A stretch of DNA of 64,000 nucleotides from Siniperca chuatsi (taxonomy: Eukaryota; Chordata; Actinopteri; Centrarchiformes; Sinipercidae). Position 1 is the first letter of the stretch; each line of letters begins with the position of its first letter. The stretch spans positions 4,924,945 to 4,988,944 of the forward strand of contig NC_058062.1 of assembly GCF_020085105.1 (NCBI RefSeq), written 5' to 3'. This document shows positions 49,601 to 61,924 of the stretch, piece after piece. Both the position numbers and the translations under genes were made by a program. Below the pieces are notes generated by a model. It made no database searches. It saw nothing but the letters and a program-made list of their open reading frames with translations, and was not told the origin of the DNA.

Positions 49601-52600
49601 AGTAATCTGAAACATGAAGTGATAAAAGGCCTGAAAACCCTTTGAGACCAACATTGGGGAAATTACATAAATTCTTGAAATATTTCTTAACTGGAGGAAT
49701 CTAGACTGAACCACCCTCTTTGATGAAGTGAAACAGAGGTCAGAATCAAATCACTCCCTCGGTTCCTCAGGTTCACACCAGTGGTCAAACTTTAATTCTG
49801 TAGAGCTTTAATGACATTAGGTGCATGAAAACAGTACATCAGATTTTATTTAGCTGAGGAAGTTCTGACACTTCAGAACATTAATAACTTCCAGACAGAT
49901 ATTAGTAAGTTATTCATTAAATTCAAGCAACTGTAAGAGGACTGTTGTACTCCTATGTGAAAAGCCTACAGCTGACTCTCAGACAAAAACATGATCTTTT
50001 GTGTATTTGCTGAATCCCTGCAGACTATTCCAGGCCAGTCATTGACCCTTGCCTCACCACAACCCATGGACATAAACCCAGACACTGAATATGTATTCAC
50101 TTTTCATCACCCTACTCTATTAATGTAAATAATATCCTCAGTCTGGATCTAGATTAGATCATCTTAAATTTACATCTATTAAATGCCCATTTTTATTTTC
50201 ATCAAAAGCATCTGACATACTGCTATCAACAAAACAAAACAAAACAAAGGTCAGAAAAGAAAAGGTCCTGAGTGCTCAGAAGTTCAAACAAGTGCAAAAA
50301 AGTGTAATGAAGGTGCTCTTTGGTAGTGTACACAAAAGTAAAAAAAAAAATAAAGGTCCAAGGCACTCTTCTGGCAAAAAGTTAAAAAGCGCACAGTCAC
50401 AAACAAAAAAGATATTTCCTTACTCACACACAACTCATGACCACATAGATCTATGAATTCATACAAGTAAGCTACAGTATTTCCTGTTTTAAAGGATAAG
50501 TCTGGCAATATTTTAGATTGTTCTTATTTTCAACAAATCCAAGCCTGATTTATATTATTCCTCTGTGGGATGAACACACACAAACACGTACAAACAGCCC
50601 TACAGTTCAACACAAGTGATGCACCATTTCACAGGCTTCAAGAGATTTAACCCACAACAAGTCTTCAGTTCACTATATTTAGTCAGAGTTACAGCTACAG
50701 TGAATGGCACCACCATGTTCCCGAAAAGGGTCTTTTTACTTTTACTCCTAGCTCACATCCAAGAAAAGGTCAACACTGATATTTTTGTTTCTTTTTTTCA
50801 TCCGTAAGAGTTGAATTCTTGTCAGGATGAAAAAAAGCGTCTCAAACAGCATTTATACAATCATGTGACACTTAGACTCACCATTGAAACCCAAACTAAT
50901 AGGGTTAAACACTTAAGAGCAGGATGACCAACCGTGCTTTGTCAATGGAAGGAGAAACTCTGCTACACATTAGATCTTTAAATGAACCATTCATTTACAA
51001 AAATATAATTTGTGAACAATTAAAATAACATAATATGCAATGAAAACTCAGGTTAGTCCAGGTTTGAATATCAAGAATAAGTCTCTGTCACACCAGATAT
51101 GAGCAGACAATATCAGCTACAATAATAGCATACTTCAGCATAACTTAATTTTTTAAACCATGGGTAAACACAAGTCCTTGAATTTCATCCAGAGCAGGCG
51201 TGGGTTTCCTCTGTTGCATGGTTTCCCACAGAAAAACATTCATAAAACTGAATCACTGTTTTATGTTTCCTTCCCTTCCCTTTTCCTTGTTATCATTCGG
51301 ATCACCACTCCCTGAAAGTCTCACCTGTGATGTTGACAGAGTAGATGAGGGTGTCTGGGACTCTGTGCCAAACGTCTACCAAGCTGGCTGCGTGGATAAC
51401 GACATCGGCCCCACGGGAGGCCTCCAACACACTGCTGTAGTCTGTGATGTCACCTGGAATGCATACCACCTTTGTCCGGTCTGAGGGAAAAACAGGAAAA
51501 ACCACAAAGTATTATATGTGACCCTCGATCAGGGCTGTTTTCCTAATAACTCTACAAAGGCATGTAAATACACAAGAAAAAGGGCTTGGAATATTTTACA
51601 TACTTTGTTTACCAAAAGATTACAAAATTCCCTTTTGATTTAATTTGCCAGAAGATAACACTAGATAACTATGTTGTTTAAAGATTTGATTTGGGTCATA
51701 TTTGCAGAGTATCTGGATCAGCTTTCCACAACATTTTCTGGAAATTCAATAGATAAAAAAAAAAAACTCAGGCAAGAGCGTGTGTTTTTATCTAAAAACC
51801 TGACGCATTGAGGTACTTCATCACATTGATGCAAAAAGCAGTCCTGCTCAGTGATCTGAAACATTGCCCACAATGGCCTAAAACAATAGCTCTCTTGGTA
51901 CGATATTGTAAAATCTCTGTCAAATGAGACATTTTAATAATCTTGTGGTATATTTCATCATCATGCCCAACTCTCCCTCACACTAGACAAATTCTTTGTG
52001 GGATTTCATGATGTTTTTCATTTAAGCACCAATGTTTAGTGTCATCATTACTTATGAAGGTCTAGCACCGCTGGTTTATCTCAGCTTCCATGCACTGTCC
52101 TTGAAATGCTGATAGATAAGGAGAGAAGACAAAGTCCTATAGCTGACATGCAAAGGGACTGGACTTTTGAACATTGAGTCAGAGATTCTGTTGCAAATCA
52201 GATACTCTAGAGTTTGCTTTCCCATATGTAATTTTACTAATTACAGATAGACATTCAGTTACAGATGTTTTCCCTCATTCAAATCAGACACAAGTCTCAT
52301 TTTTCTTGAGCTGTAAGGCCTACAATGGGTGTTACTGAGACCGAGCTCTCCTGTTACTGGTAGCTCATTTCGCCTAAACTGCACTGCATCAACAGCAGGC
52401 CTCATTCCAGTCTGACAATGAATAATGAAAGCCAAAAAAGCATTTTCCAATGAGGGACAGATGCGTCATTTGTGGTTGGTTGCAATTCTGACGACACTGA
52501 TGAGGGAAAAAGATTACTATTGTAAGACTGACGTGCTATATTAATAAGCTTGCCTTGCCTTTTCTTACTAACTTATAACATGCCTTCTCACCAGGAAAAA

Positions 52601-54076
52601 AAAACCTGCTTAGCAATGTAAGAACTAAACATCAAAGAAACAAATGAGAACCGCTTCAGGTCACAACTCCTGGTTACATGGAAAACACAAACACACCTAC
52701 ATGACTTTTTCATGTCATCCAAAGTTTTTGAAAGTGATTATAAACTGTTACAGGAAATGAAAGAGCAGAGCTAAATTATACAATGACTGGTTACAACATC
52801 TTTATCCTGGCACAGGAAATGTTGGGAAGTTGGCTATCCTGGATTCACAGCCCAGCGGACATCTCTGCAAATTGACCCAGTGACCATACAGTATGTGAGG
52901 GAAATGAATGTCAGGCTATGTTAGTCTTACAGTGACACAGAATTCAGCTCCATCGCCTCCTCTCACACTACTGAAACCTAATAGAACATCTTCTGTTATT
53001 TATATATTTTGCATATCCTCTTGATTATCAGAAACCATTCATGTTGGCAAGCTACTCTTCAAGCAGAAATACACAGCTGATGTTGTAAAGGCTTAAAGTA
53101 AGAGCTCCATAGTAGGCCTAAATCATTTTAATGCCGAATTGACGTAAGACTCATATGACATTAGACTCGGCTTGGGTCTTATCTTAAACAAGTGTCCAAC
53201 CGCCGATAATGCGATAAAACTTTAGATTAGCAGATTCTAAAATGTAAAGGTACTTTAAACAGAAAACAAGAGAGTAACGTTACTACAGAAGCTATTGCTG
53301 CCACGCCAGAAAAAGATAAAACTGATCAGTATCACGTTATAACGTGACAAGTTTATCGTTCTAACAATATGTTTTTCACGTTATGACTAGATATTTTCGC
53401 GATATTACGACATACAAACTCACATTATACGAAGAACCTTTTCTTGTTATAACAATAAGTTATCACGTTAGAATTGAAACGTTTTATGTTATGACAATAA
53501 GTTATCACGTTAGAACTGAAACTTTTATGTTATAACAATAAGTTATCACGTTATAACTGAAACTTTTATGTTATAACAATAAGTTATCACGTTATAACAT
53601 GAAACGTTCCACGTTACAACAAGATAAATAGTATACATGTTGTAACAATATAAGTTATCACAATATAACAATACAATTTCTCACATTATAATGTGAAACT
53701 TATATGTTATAACAAGGTAAATAGTAGGCTACATTATTATAACAAGAAAAGTTTCTTGTTAACGTGATAAAATTGTAGGCCTATGTCGTAATAGCGTGAA
53801 AATATCTTGTTTTAAGATGAAAAACATCTAGTTTTCGCATCAAGTCGTGATACTGATCAGTTGATCTGTTTCTGGCGTGGCTGCAGTACGCTTCCGTACG
53901 CTTCAGCTCGTCTTACCTGTGCCGAGTCCATTTAAATTTGAGTCTATATGTTTGTCAAACACTCGGACCTCCACCAGTTTGTCCTCCTTCTCCACCAAAA
54001 GCCTCAGTAGGTGCTTGCCTAGAAAACCGGAACCTCCGGTGATCAAATAAACGAGACCCCGCTGGTTCTCAGACAT
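43624..54076 (-). CDS. hsd3b7: HSD3B7 (3-beta-hydroxy-delta-5-C27-steroid oxidoreductase)
   Basis: Role: ER-membrane enzyme that oxidises the 3-beta-hydroxyl and isomerises the double bond of 7-alpha-hydroxylated sterols in bile acid synthesis. Six coding exons (minus): 53917-54076, 51325-51480, 47742-47850, 45892-45991, 45313-45475 and 43624-44036. Phases close for 366 aa (human 369). The N-terminal Rossmann motif TGGSGFLG is at residues 13-20. The short-chain dehydrogenase active site is visible as YTSS in exon 3 and YPKSK (Y-x3-K) in exon 4. The last exon has the hydrophobic segment [20 protein letters not shown], the likely membrane anchor. All catalytic residues appear intact. Repeats crowd intron 1 (53296-53886) and intron 2 (48825-49335). 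SETD1A is the upstream neighbour, as in human. Confidence 0.96.
48825..49335. mobile_element. 'catgctagc' inverted-repeat element in hsd3b7 intron 2
   Basis: The left end AGAGCCATGCTAGCGGCTGT and right end CCCTAGCTAGCATGGCAAAA pair as inverted repeats. The interior has the GCATGCTAAC-type direct repeats and CCTGATGATGGCGCTAGA, typical of a widespread percomorph family (recalled). No ORF. Related copy at 55775-56208. Confidence 0.7.
53296..53886. mobile_element. Inverted-repeat element with internal 41-bp tandem array, hsd3b7 intron 1
   Basis: The left end CTGCCACGCCAGAAAAAGAT..CTGATCAGTATCACG (53298-53336) is the inverse of the right end CGTGATACTGATCAG..CTGTTTCTGGCGTGGCTGCAG (53846-53886). 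Between them AATAAGTTATCACGTTA recurs at 53454, 53496, 53537 and 53578, a period of 41-42 bases. The interior is dominated by GTTATAAC and CACGTTATAAC palindromes. No ORF. Confidence 0.75.
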
Positions 54077-54159
54077 GCTGTGAGAATCTGGTGCAGCGTC
54101 AGCTGTGGTCTGGTGGTTTCTGCCACTTCTCTCTGCGAACACTGAGAGCTGCACAGCCG

Positions 54160-54300
54160 ACCAGGCATTATGAAGCGGAGCGCTGTTGCGTTTTTTTTTT
54201 TTTGAACCTTTATTTGCATATGCAGAAAATGGCAATGACAAACTTCAGTGTATACAGCGCAGCTCACATAGCGCCCTCTCATAGCCAACCTGTACAGAAA
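54160..54300 (-). repeat. Possible retroposed poly(A) scar upstream of hsd3b7
   Basis: On the minus strand GCATATGCAAATAAAGGTTC is followed at once by a run of about 14 A, then CGCAAC. An AATAAA spaced a few bases from an encoded A run is what an inserted reverse-transcribed mRNA or SINE end looks like. The preceding 100 bases match no gene I recognise. The A run ends about 110 bases before the hsd3b7 ATG. Confidence 0.4.
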
Positions 54301-54395
54301 TACTAGCAAATCAGGCAAATTATAAAAATACATTTAATTAGTTCTAATAAAAAATGATAAAGAGCAGACAATTCTTGGATGGATTACAATGAAAT

Positions 54396-54810
54396 TGGTG
54401 CCACTTTCAAAAAACTTTATAAAGGGTTTATAAATTTAAACTACTGCCTTTATATGACATTATTTGGTAATAATGATGCAGTTATACATGTTTATAATCC
54501 ATGAATACATTTCCATGGGTTTTTCTCACTCTCTAATAAGACATTATAAGTCTGCAGTTATAAATCATTAATGCAGCTGTAAGTGTTAATAAGTTGTAAA
54601 TAAATTGATCCAAATTGTCTGCAGGCCTTTTCCAGAAGATAAGTGGTCAAACTGGATTTTTCACAACCTGGCAACCCAAAGGTTGTTCTTATTAATTGCT
54701 TATAACTGATCCATAAAGCATTCGTAAATTATATATAAATCCATTAATAAAGCCATTAGTTACAATTTATAAGCCCATGAAAGAGTTCCTTATTAGTAAG
54801 TGGTATCATT
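54396..54810. mobile_element. 'ctttataaagggtttataa' inverted-repeat element
   Basis: The left end GGTGCCACTTTCAAAAAACT and right end CCTTATTAGTAAGTGGTATC share inverted TRCCACTT termini. The interior is rich in TTATAA and 'ATTAATAA' steps, typical of a common teleost MITE (recalled). About 415 bases, no ORF, 320 bases upstream of the hsd3b7 start. Confidence 0.55.
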
Positions 54811-55774
54811 AAAGATATTCATATTCCCCAGAAGAGAAAATTTAAATACTCTGGTGATCCACTGACTTTTCTAAATATATGTTCATGTGATCGCACGATT
54901 GGAAGTGCATGCAAGATCGGGAGCAGCTCTTTCTGTGCATGTGCTGACTGAGCAGCTCTCACTGATGGGATGAATGTGCTGTTATGGATTTATTAACACA
55001 TTCACTGTGGTAAGGATCTTATAATACTGGGTGTGCACATGAGATTGGTATGCACTTGAAACTATATTTGCAGTGGTGTTACAGCAGATCCCACTCCAAC
55101 GTCCAGTTCATTTTACAAAGCCTGTGAAGTCCCCCTAAATTGCCTCTTTTTTATGTTGTGAAAACAAGATGTTAAGTTGTGTAATCCAAATATTATATTG
55201 TGGTAATAGTTATTATAGAGATACAACATAAAATAATACAACCAGAGCATTGATCAGGCCCAATTTGGCATTGTCTCTAATTATAAATGTGCTTAAATTT
55301 AAGGGACATTCACCTACAGTATATGTCTAAGCCGAAGTCCAAGATGTTCAGAGATGTAAAACTGACATGTTTCTCAAAATATAGCATCTGAAAGCTAAAT
55401 TTTTGTTTTTGTCCATGCATAATTGTCAATGACTGGCCACTGATTTTCACCATGTACACTGAAAATACTGACTGATATTATCCCTGGGTTTTGGAAGAAT
55501 AAATCTATCCGCTAGTAAATTAACTGACGTACTGATACATCAATTACTTTTGGTCCTTGAACTGTCAAGGCCACTACACATAATTTGGAGGCCATACATT
55601 AACTGAGGGAAAGTGGTCAAAGGTCTGTCCTTGGTTTTGCTGTGTCATATAAAAGGATGGATGCCAACATGATGATTAAAGGTGACAGTAAGCACATAGG
55701 CTTTGGGGATTTCCATGCTTCCAGATCAGTTAAAAGGAGTATGCTCCGGTACAGGATTAAACAAGACTAACAGT
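54811..55774. other. Gene-free spacer
   Basis: No exon-like frame, RNA gene or recognisable repeat. Confidence 0.35.
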
Positions 55775-56208
55775 CTACAGCCATGCTAGCGGCTCTGTAA
55801 GGATGTACTTTGAGCTAAATGCTCACATCAGCATGCTAACATGCTCACAGTGATAATGCTTGTATGTTGATGTTTAGCAGGTATAATGTTTATTATCTTA
55901 GCTTAGCATGCTAACATTTGCAAATTAGCACTAAACACAAAGTACAGCAGAGGCTGATGGGAATGCCATTAGTTTTGCAGGTATTTGGTCATAAATCAAA
56001 TTGTAAGAGAATCAAATGTTGACCTGATGATGGAGCCAGATGAAGGGTCGGGGGATCAAAGTTTTAACAATTCACCCTCTGGGGAACATGAATGTCTATA
56101 CAAAATTTCATAGCAACTCAAGAGATAGTTGTTGAGATATTTCAGTCTGGACAAAGTGGTGGACCGCCGGACAAACCGACATCTCTAAAGCCAAGCTGCT
56201 AGCTGAAA
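55775..56208. mobile_element. Second 'catgctagc' inverted-repeat element
   Basis: CTACAGCCATGCTAGCGGCT at the left and AAGCCAAGCTGCTAGCTG at the right. It shares with 48825-49335 the blocks AGTTTTGCAGGTATTTGGTC, GACCTGATGATGG and TCAGTCTGGAC. It is shorter than the copy at 48825 and lacks part of its interior. Confidence 0.65.
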
Positions 56209-58079
56209 AGATCTAAAACTCAAATCGTGTGCAAAAAGTCATTGTGTGTTTTCAAAGATCCAAAACAGTTTAAATTTTGAAGGTATACTCTTTTACCTTC
56301 TTTTTTAACAGACCACACCATTTTTTTATTACTCAAACTTTTGTCAAGATTCACTACAACATTACACAGCTTCAAGTATGTGGTGAGGTTTGGGGACCCT
56401 GAGTTCCTGTCCAACAGTGACTTAGAAGATACTCCGCCAATTTAGCATTGCACTCACGTAACACTATTGGACTCATGATGGACAAAAGGATCAAAATCAA
56501 TACAGCAGAACCAGAGATATTGTCTCTATTATTCCATGCATTGTTCTTTCTTGCCAGACAATGAAGTTACAGTCCACTCTTATAGACAGAGCAATGGCAT
56601 AAAAAGTGAACGCTGTATTTAACAGAGATCCTTCTGTTTAAATAATACACTCATAACAAAATACACCTGGCTGTCTTATCTTTCCTCCTTCCTTCAGAGA
56701 CAGGGTTTTCTAATTGATCTGTGTGAGAGTCAAAAAGACATTCCCACAGGAAAGGGAGAGGATGCTTTTGATTTAAGGCCTTTGCACACCAAAGGTCAAA
56801 CTAACCAGAAAATACAGAATTTCTACCACATGCAGACAGTTCAATCGGAGATTCAGGTGTGTTATGCTTGCAGTGGCTAATGTAGCCTTTGGCCACTAGC
56901 CTCAAGCAGAGATGATCTGGTAAGATCACTTCTTTCTAAATCCACATCCCCAGTTTTTTTTTTCAGGTTCAAAATCAAGTGACATCACATGAGGCAGTTT
57001 ATCAGACTTTGTGTAGCTCCCTCTGGAGTCCCAAAAGGCTTTATACAACTTTTTTTCACATATGCAGTAATACTCCCTAATATTTGTGAACATACTTAAA
57101 CTTGTGGAGTTCCCCTTTAATTGATCAGACGTTTGGCTGTACTGTAAAACTTTAAAATGTTGACTTCCCATTTCTGCAATTCATTCTGAATTAAGTCAAA
57201 GCAAACTATTGTCAGGTGGGATTTCATGGAGCAATATCATTCCATATAAGGTCAGAGTATTTCATGGAGATTAGTTTGATGTTTTTTGACGAGAGTATTT
57301 GGGTACAATTGCTCAATTGTCACCCCTGCAACAATGAGGCAATAACTTGTTGAACTTTGGAGTTCAAGTACTACCGTTTGAAACTACACACCGACAAACC
57401 AGATCCTGCTATTTCCAGTTTCTGCAAGCCTGCTTGTGACTCATAACATTTTCCCCACAAACAATGAATTGCTATTTCCAGTTCATGAGCTCATTTCATG
57501 AGTTCATGAGCTCAGTTCAAGTACACATTAAAAATACCAGTCTAGATGTTTTTAACAGAATAATGTGTTACACCGAACAAAGGCTTGCCAGATGTTTGTC
57601 ATGCAGATATATAGAGATTTTTCAACTCAGGTCACCATCTGAGCTGTAAGCTTTTCCAGCCCTCCCTTTCCTATCGTCACTTGCTGAAATCCAGTCTTTG
57701 TAGACAAGAATTGAGCACTTCCTCTAATGTTTCTCTAAACAGGAAGTTGCAGGTGCATTGTAGGAACTCTGTCAATGAGGAAATAAGACTTTGTAGTTTC
57801 CACTATGCAAGCATCTTCCTGTTGAACCACTGAGACAGCTAGTGATTTATCTGAGCGTTCAATAGTGAGGATAGGTGTAGAGAGGAGGATCTCATAACGA
57901 GTCTGATAGAGTCTGTTTCAAAAGAGTGCTCAGCATCAGTGGTCCATTTAAACCATTCTGGCACATCTGCAATACAATCGCATCCAACATTCACATACAT
58001 ATACCACGTTAGGGTTCCTCTGTCAGGAACCCACTGTCACTGGCATTTACCCATCTCAGAAACAATAACAATGTAAAGA
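56209..58079. other. Gene-free spacer
   Basis: No recognised gene. A short GAGCTCATTTCATGAGTTCATGAGCTC direct/inverted arrangement lies near 57485-57515. Small ORFs here have no family resemblance. Confidence 0.35.
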
Positions 58080-58270
58080 GAAGAGTAAAAGTACTGAAAA
58101 TAACAAAAGGTAAAATAAAAGAAGGAGGGGTAAAAAAATAACGAAATTAAATAAAATAAACAATAAATTATTATAAAAATATAAAAATAAAGAGAACAAA
58201 ATAATAATAATGAAATGAAAAAAATGAATAAGATTAAATTAAATTAAAACAAAATAAAAAATGAATTAAA
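58080..58270. repeat. A-rich low-complexity tract
   Basis: Nearly 190 bases made mostly of AATAAA, AAATTA and AAAATAA steps, possibly an expanded and decayed simple repeat. Confidence 0.6.
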
Positions 58271-58708
58271 ATAGAAGTAGGAACAAAGATACAAAAAGCC
58301 AGTGCAATGAGCTCGGAAAATACGCACAAACTATCAGACCAGAACAAAACTAACAAAACCGGTTACAGAAATAGTCTTGCGAATTGGGAGTCAGAGCGGG
58401 AATATCTTGATGTATTTCAGCACTAATTTCCGATTGTAAGACATTAGACCTCTTCAGAGATACGACGCTCTAGAACAAAATCCACTGGGAATCAGCTTCA
58501 ATACAGACATTACAATAATAGAAATGACAGACTGGTTACTCCACTAAATTATTACCCACCAGAACTACTTATGGCAACGCATTATGATATGATAACTTTC
58601 TTATAGAGTAAAACTCTTATTATACGTTATTATACTATCTACTGTACTCAATAGGCGATTTGTAAATTTTTAACATTATTACATTTTTAACATTATTTTA
58701 AAACATTA

Positions 58709-60291
58709 AGGTAAAATAAGTATTGAACACGTCACCATTTTTCTCAGTAAATATGTTTCTAAAGGTGCTATTGAAATGAAATTTTCACCAGATGTTGGTA
58801 ACAACTCATTAAATCCACACATGCAAAGAAATCAAACCATAGATGTCCATAAATAAAGTTATGTGTTATAATGTTAAATGACACAGAGAAAAAGTATTGA
58901 ACACATGAAGAAAGGGAGGTGCAAAAAGGCATGGAAAGCCAAGACAATCAGTAATTAGAAAGCAATCCTGCCCCTTGTCAGTGCAAATTAATATCAGCTG
59001 GTTCAGTCCCAACTGATGGCCTATAAAAAGGTGTCTCATGACCAAGGTTTCACAGAAGAAACATCTCATGATGGGTAAAAGCGAAGAGCTCGTGCAAGAC
59101 AGTTGCAGCCTTATTGTTACAAAACATACTGACGGCATTGGTTACAGAAGGATTTCAAAACTTTTGAATGTTCCAGTGAGCGCTGTTGGGGCCATAATTC
59201 TTAAGTGGAAAGAACATCATTTCACCATAAACCGGCCACGACCAGGTGCTCCTCGCAAGATGGAGAGTGAAAAGAATTATCAGAAGAGTTGTTCAAGGAC
59301 CACTTGTGGACAGCTTCAGAAGGACCTGGAATTAGCAGGTACAATTGTTTCAAAGAAAACGATAAGTAATGCACTCAATCGCCATGGCCTGTATGCACGC
59401 TCACCATGCAAGACTCCATTACTGAAGAAAAAGCATGTTGAAGCTTGTTTAAAGTTTGCTGCACAACATTTGGATAAGCATGTGACACACTGGGAGAATA
59501 TAGTCTGGTCAGATGAGACCAAAATTGAATTCTTTGGATGCCATAATACACACCATGTTTGGAGGGGAAATGGCACTGCACATCACCCCCAAAACACCAC
59601 ACCAACAGTGAAGTTTGGAGGTGGAAACATCATGGTGTGGGGCTGTTTTTCAGCATACGGTACTGGAAAACTTCATATAATTGAAGGAGGAATGAATGGA
59701 AAAATGTACAGAGACATTCTTGATAAAAATCTGCTGCCATCTACCAGGATGATGAAAATGAAACGAGGGTGGACATTTCAGCAAGACAATGATCCCAAAC
59801 ACACAGCCAAGGAAACTGTTGGTTTCAGAGAAAGGAAAATAAAGCTGCTAGAATGGCCCAGCCAATCACCTGACTTGAATCCAATTGAAAATCTATGGAA
59901 AAAAACTAAAGATCAGAGTTCATGGAAGAGGCCCACGGAACCTTCAAGATTTGAAGACTGTTTGTGTGGAAGAAGGGGCCAAAATCACACTTCAGCAATG
60001 CATGCAACTCGTTTCTCCATACAGGAGGCGTCTTGAAGCAGTCATTACCAATAAAGGCTTTTGTACGAAGTATTAAATGAATTTCAGGAAGCGTGTTCAA
60101 TACTTTTCCGTGTCATTTAACATTATTATACATAACTTAATTTATGGACATCTATGGTTCAATTTCTTTGTATGTGTGGATTGCATGGGTTGTTACCAAC
60201 ATCTGGTGAAAATGTCATGTCAATAGCACCATTTTTAGAAATATATTTACTGAGAAAAATGGTGACGTGTTCAGTACTTATGTTACCTGCT
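58709..60291 (+). mobile_element. Nearly complete Tc1-type transposon with IR/DR ends
   Basis: About 1.58 kb. Inverted termini of roughly 200 bases start AGGTAAAATAAGTATTGAAC on the left and end TTCAGTACTTATGTTACCTG on the right. Each terminus has two copies of AAGTATTGAACAC, outer and inner: 58718 and 58892 on the left, 60093 and 60267 on the right. The spacing is 174 bases on both sides, the IR/DR arrangement of Sleeping Beauty-like elements. TA-rich flanks fit TA target sites. By eye the termini differ at roughly a tenth of positions, so the copy is not very recent. Confidence 0.9.
59038..60076 (+). pseudogene. Tc1 transposase, frameshifted near the C-terminus
   Basis: Open frame 59038-60036; the family start is probably ATG-GGT at 59071 (MGKSEELVQD). 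Paired helix-turn-helix at the N-terminus (RRISKLLNVPVSAVG) and the linker RPRPGAPRK are present. The DDE/D triad is intact: Asp159 in WSDET, Asp250 in QQDNDPKHT and Glu284 in NPIENLW, with 91 and 34 residue spacings as in Sleeping Beauty. After NLWKK the frame shifts in an A run at about 59899. The expected tail (VHGRGPRNLQDLK, VITNKGFCTKY) continues in another frame to 60076. A local shift around residues 75-90 (SEKNYQKSC) replaces the usual VKRIIRRVV. It is probably inactive. Confidence 0.88.
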
Positions 60292-60957
60292 ATATGGGCC
60301 GAGACCGTGGCGATAATTAAAAGTGGCAATGTAAAGCGCTACTATGAGACAAAGCACAGAGGATCTTTTGAGCAGGTTAACAAGAGGGATGTGTTTTGGT
60401 CATTTTGCTACTTCAAAGCTAGGCATTACGATATAATTTCATACAGGGGGAAAGACTCTCAAGTAGGAGACAATTCTACTGTAAAGTACCATAACTGGTA
60501 AAAGTCATGGACTGGTTACTGGCCCTTTAATTATTAAACAGCCTGCCTACAGGCTTTAGCCATAGACTGTACCTCATTGTAAAGACTGTAAAGCAAAACT
60601 TTCAGAAGACAGGAAAAATGTACTCCTACAGATTACAACACAACCTGCTAAGATACAGGTGCATTAAAGATACAACTACAACAAAAACTTCCTAATAATT
60701 TTCTATTCTTAATTTGAAATTACATTGTGTTACCTGGGTCAATGGATGATCCATACAGTGTTGTGAATATCAGGATTCTTTAGACAGTGTGGAAGACCTT
60801 TCCTGACACAACTGTTTATTAACAATTGTAAGTAGAGAATTAAAACCATAATTCTGTTTCCACAACAGACACTAATAGTTGTCTATATAATCACTGGCTG
60901 AACTCCAGTGCTATTAACAGTTGTAGGACACAGTTATTTAAGAACAAGAGGTTTTCA
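60292..60957. other. Spacer between the Tc1 element and setd1a 3' end
   Basis: No exon-like frame or clear repeat; a short CATAGACTGTA motif at about 60562 recalls the end of the 38750 family. Confidence 0.35.
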
Positions 60958-60963
60958 TTTATT
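60958..60963 (-). terminator. setd1a: Candidate setd1a polyadenylation signal
   Basis: AATAAA on the minus strand, about 2.25 kb past the setd1a stop. The region between has no competing gene and is read as a long 3' UTR by inference. Confidence 0.35.
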
Positions 60964-61924
60964 TAAAAAATATTTTAATGCACCATTAATAAAGGATCCA
61001 ACGCATTAATACAAGAGAAATATTGCAAATAATAAAATAATCAAATTAAAAGGAAAAACAATAAAAAATAAACGAATGGAAGGTATGTACATGTTTCCTC
61101 CTCATGGAGAGAGGAAAAGGAACAACATATTTACAGCTTGAAATCAGTGTGTTTCTACGAGAAACAAACACCTCTACAATATTTACATGTACTTTGATTT
61201 TTTTTTCCTTTCATCTTTTTATCCTGTAGTAAAGAGGGTTGGTTTGTACTGAAAGGCTTTCATTGCAACAAAAAATATCTTAAAGATTTTCCTGTTTGAG
61301 ACGGAACGAAACAAAAAGTCTTCTGCTAGTTAAAAATTCAAAACGAAAGTTAAACCTTGGACGGCCATAGCCATATGAAAACCAGAGACACAACACAAGG
61401 GCCATATACATCCCACTGTCTGCAGCGTATCACAAACCTGATGAGGCTTATCTATGTATACCTTCCACCCATCTACACTGCAAACAGATTGTAAGCAGGA
61501 CATTTGTTTGCCTTAAGCTGATACATTTTTCAGGGAGGGATGTTTTGTACAGGGCGAATGACTCCACACTCTCAAATAAAAAACATACTAATGCATTCTG
61601 GAAAGGTCCACAAAACAGGGGAAAAATTAAACTTTACTAAACTAAACCTTCGAAAAGACCTGATCTAATCAAATAAATGTGCCTTTTAAAAACATTTGTA
61701 GCACACAGAGTGACTAAGTTAAACACTGACTGCACATTTTTACTAGGACCTGCAGGAGTTTGGTGGTAATATTTGCTTTAACGGCTGAAGACAGAAGAAC
61801 TTGCAGTTTGCCATTTGTTGAAACAAAACACAAGAACTCCATGAAGGAACAACTAAACACAAACAAACAGTAAACCTGTCAAACAAATACAACGAACTCT
61901 CCTCAAGTTCTTTTGTTGACATAG

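Noticed and set aside
53450-53600. CRISPR-like regular repeats
   Set aside because: The units are contiguous tandem copies with no unique spacers, in a vertebrate intron.
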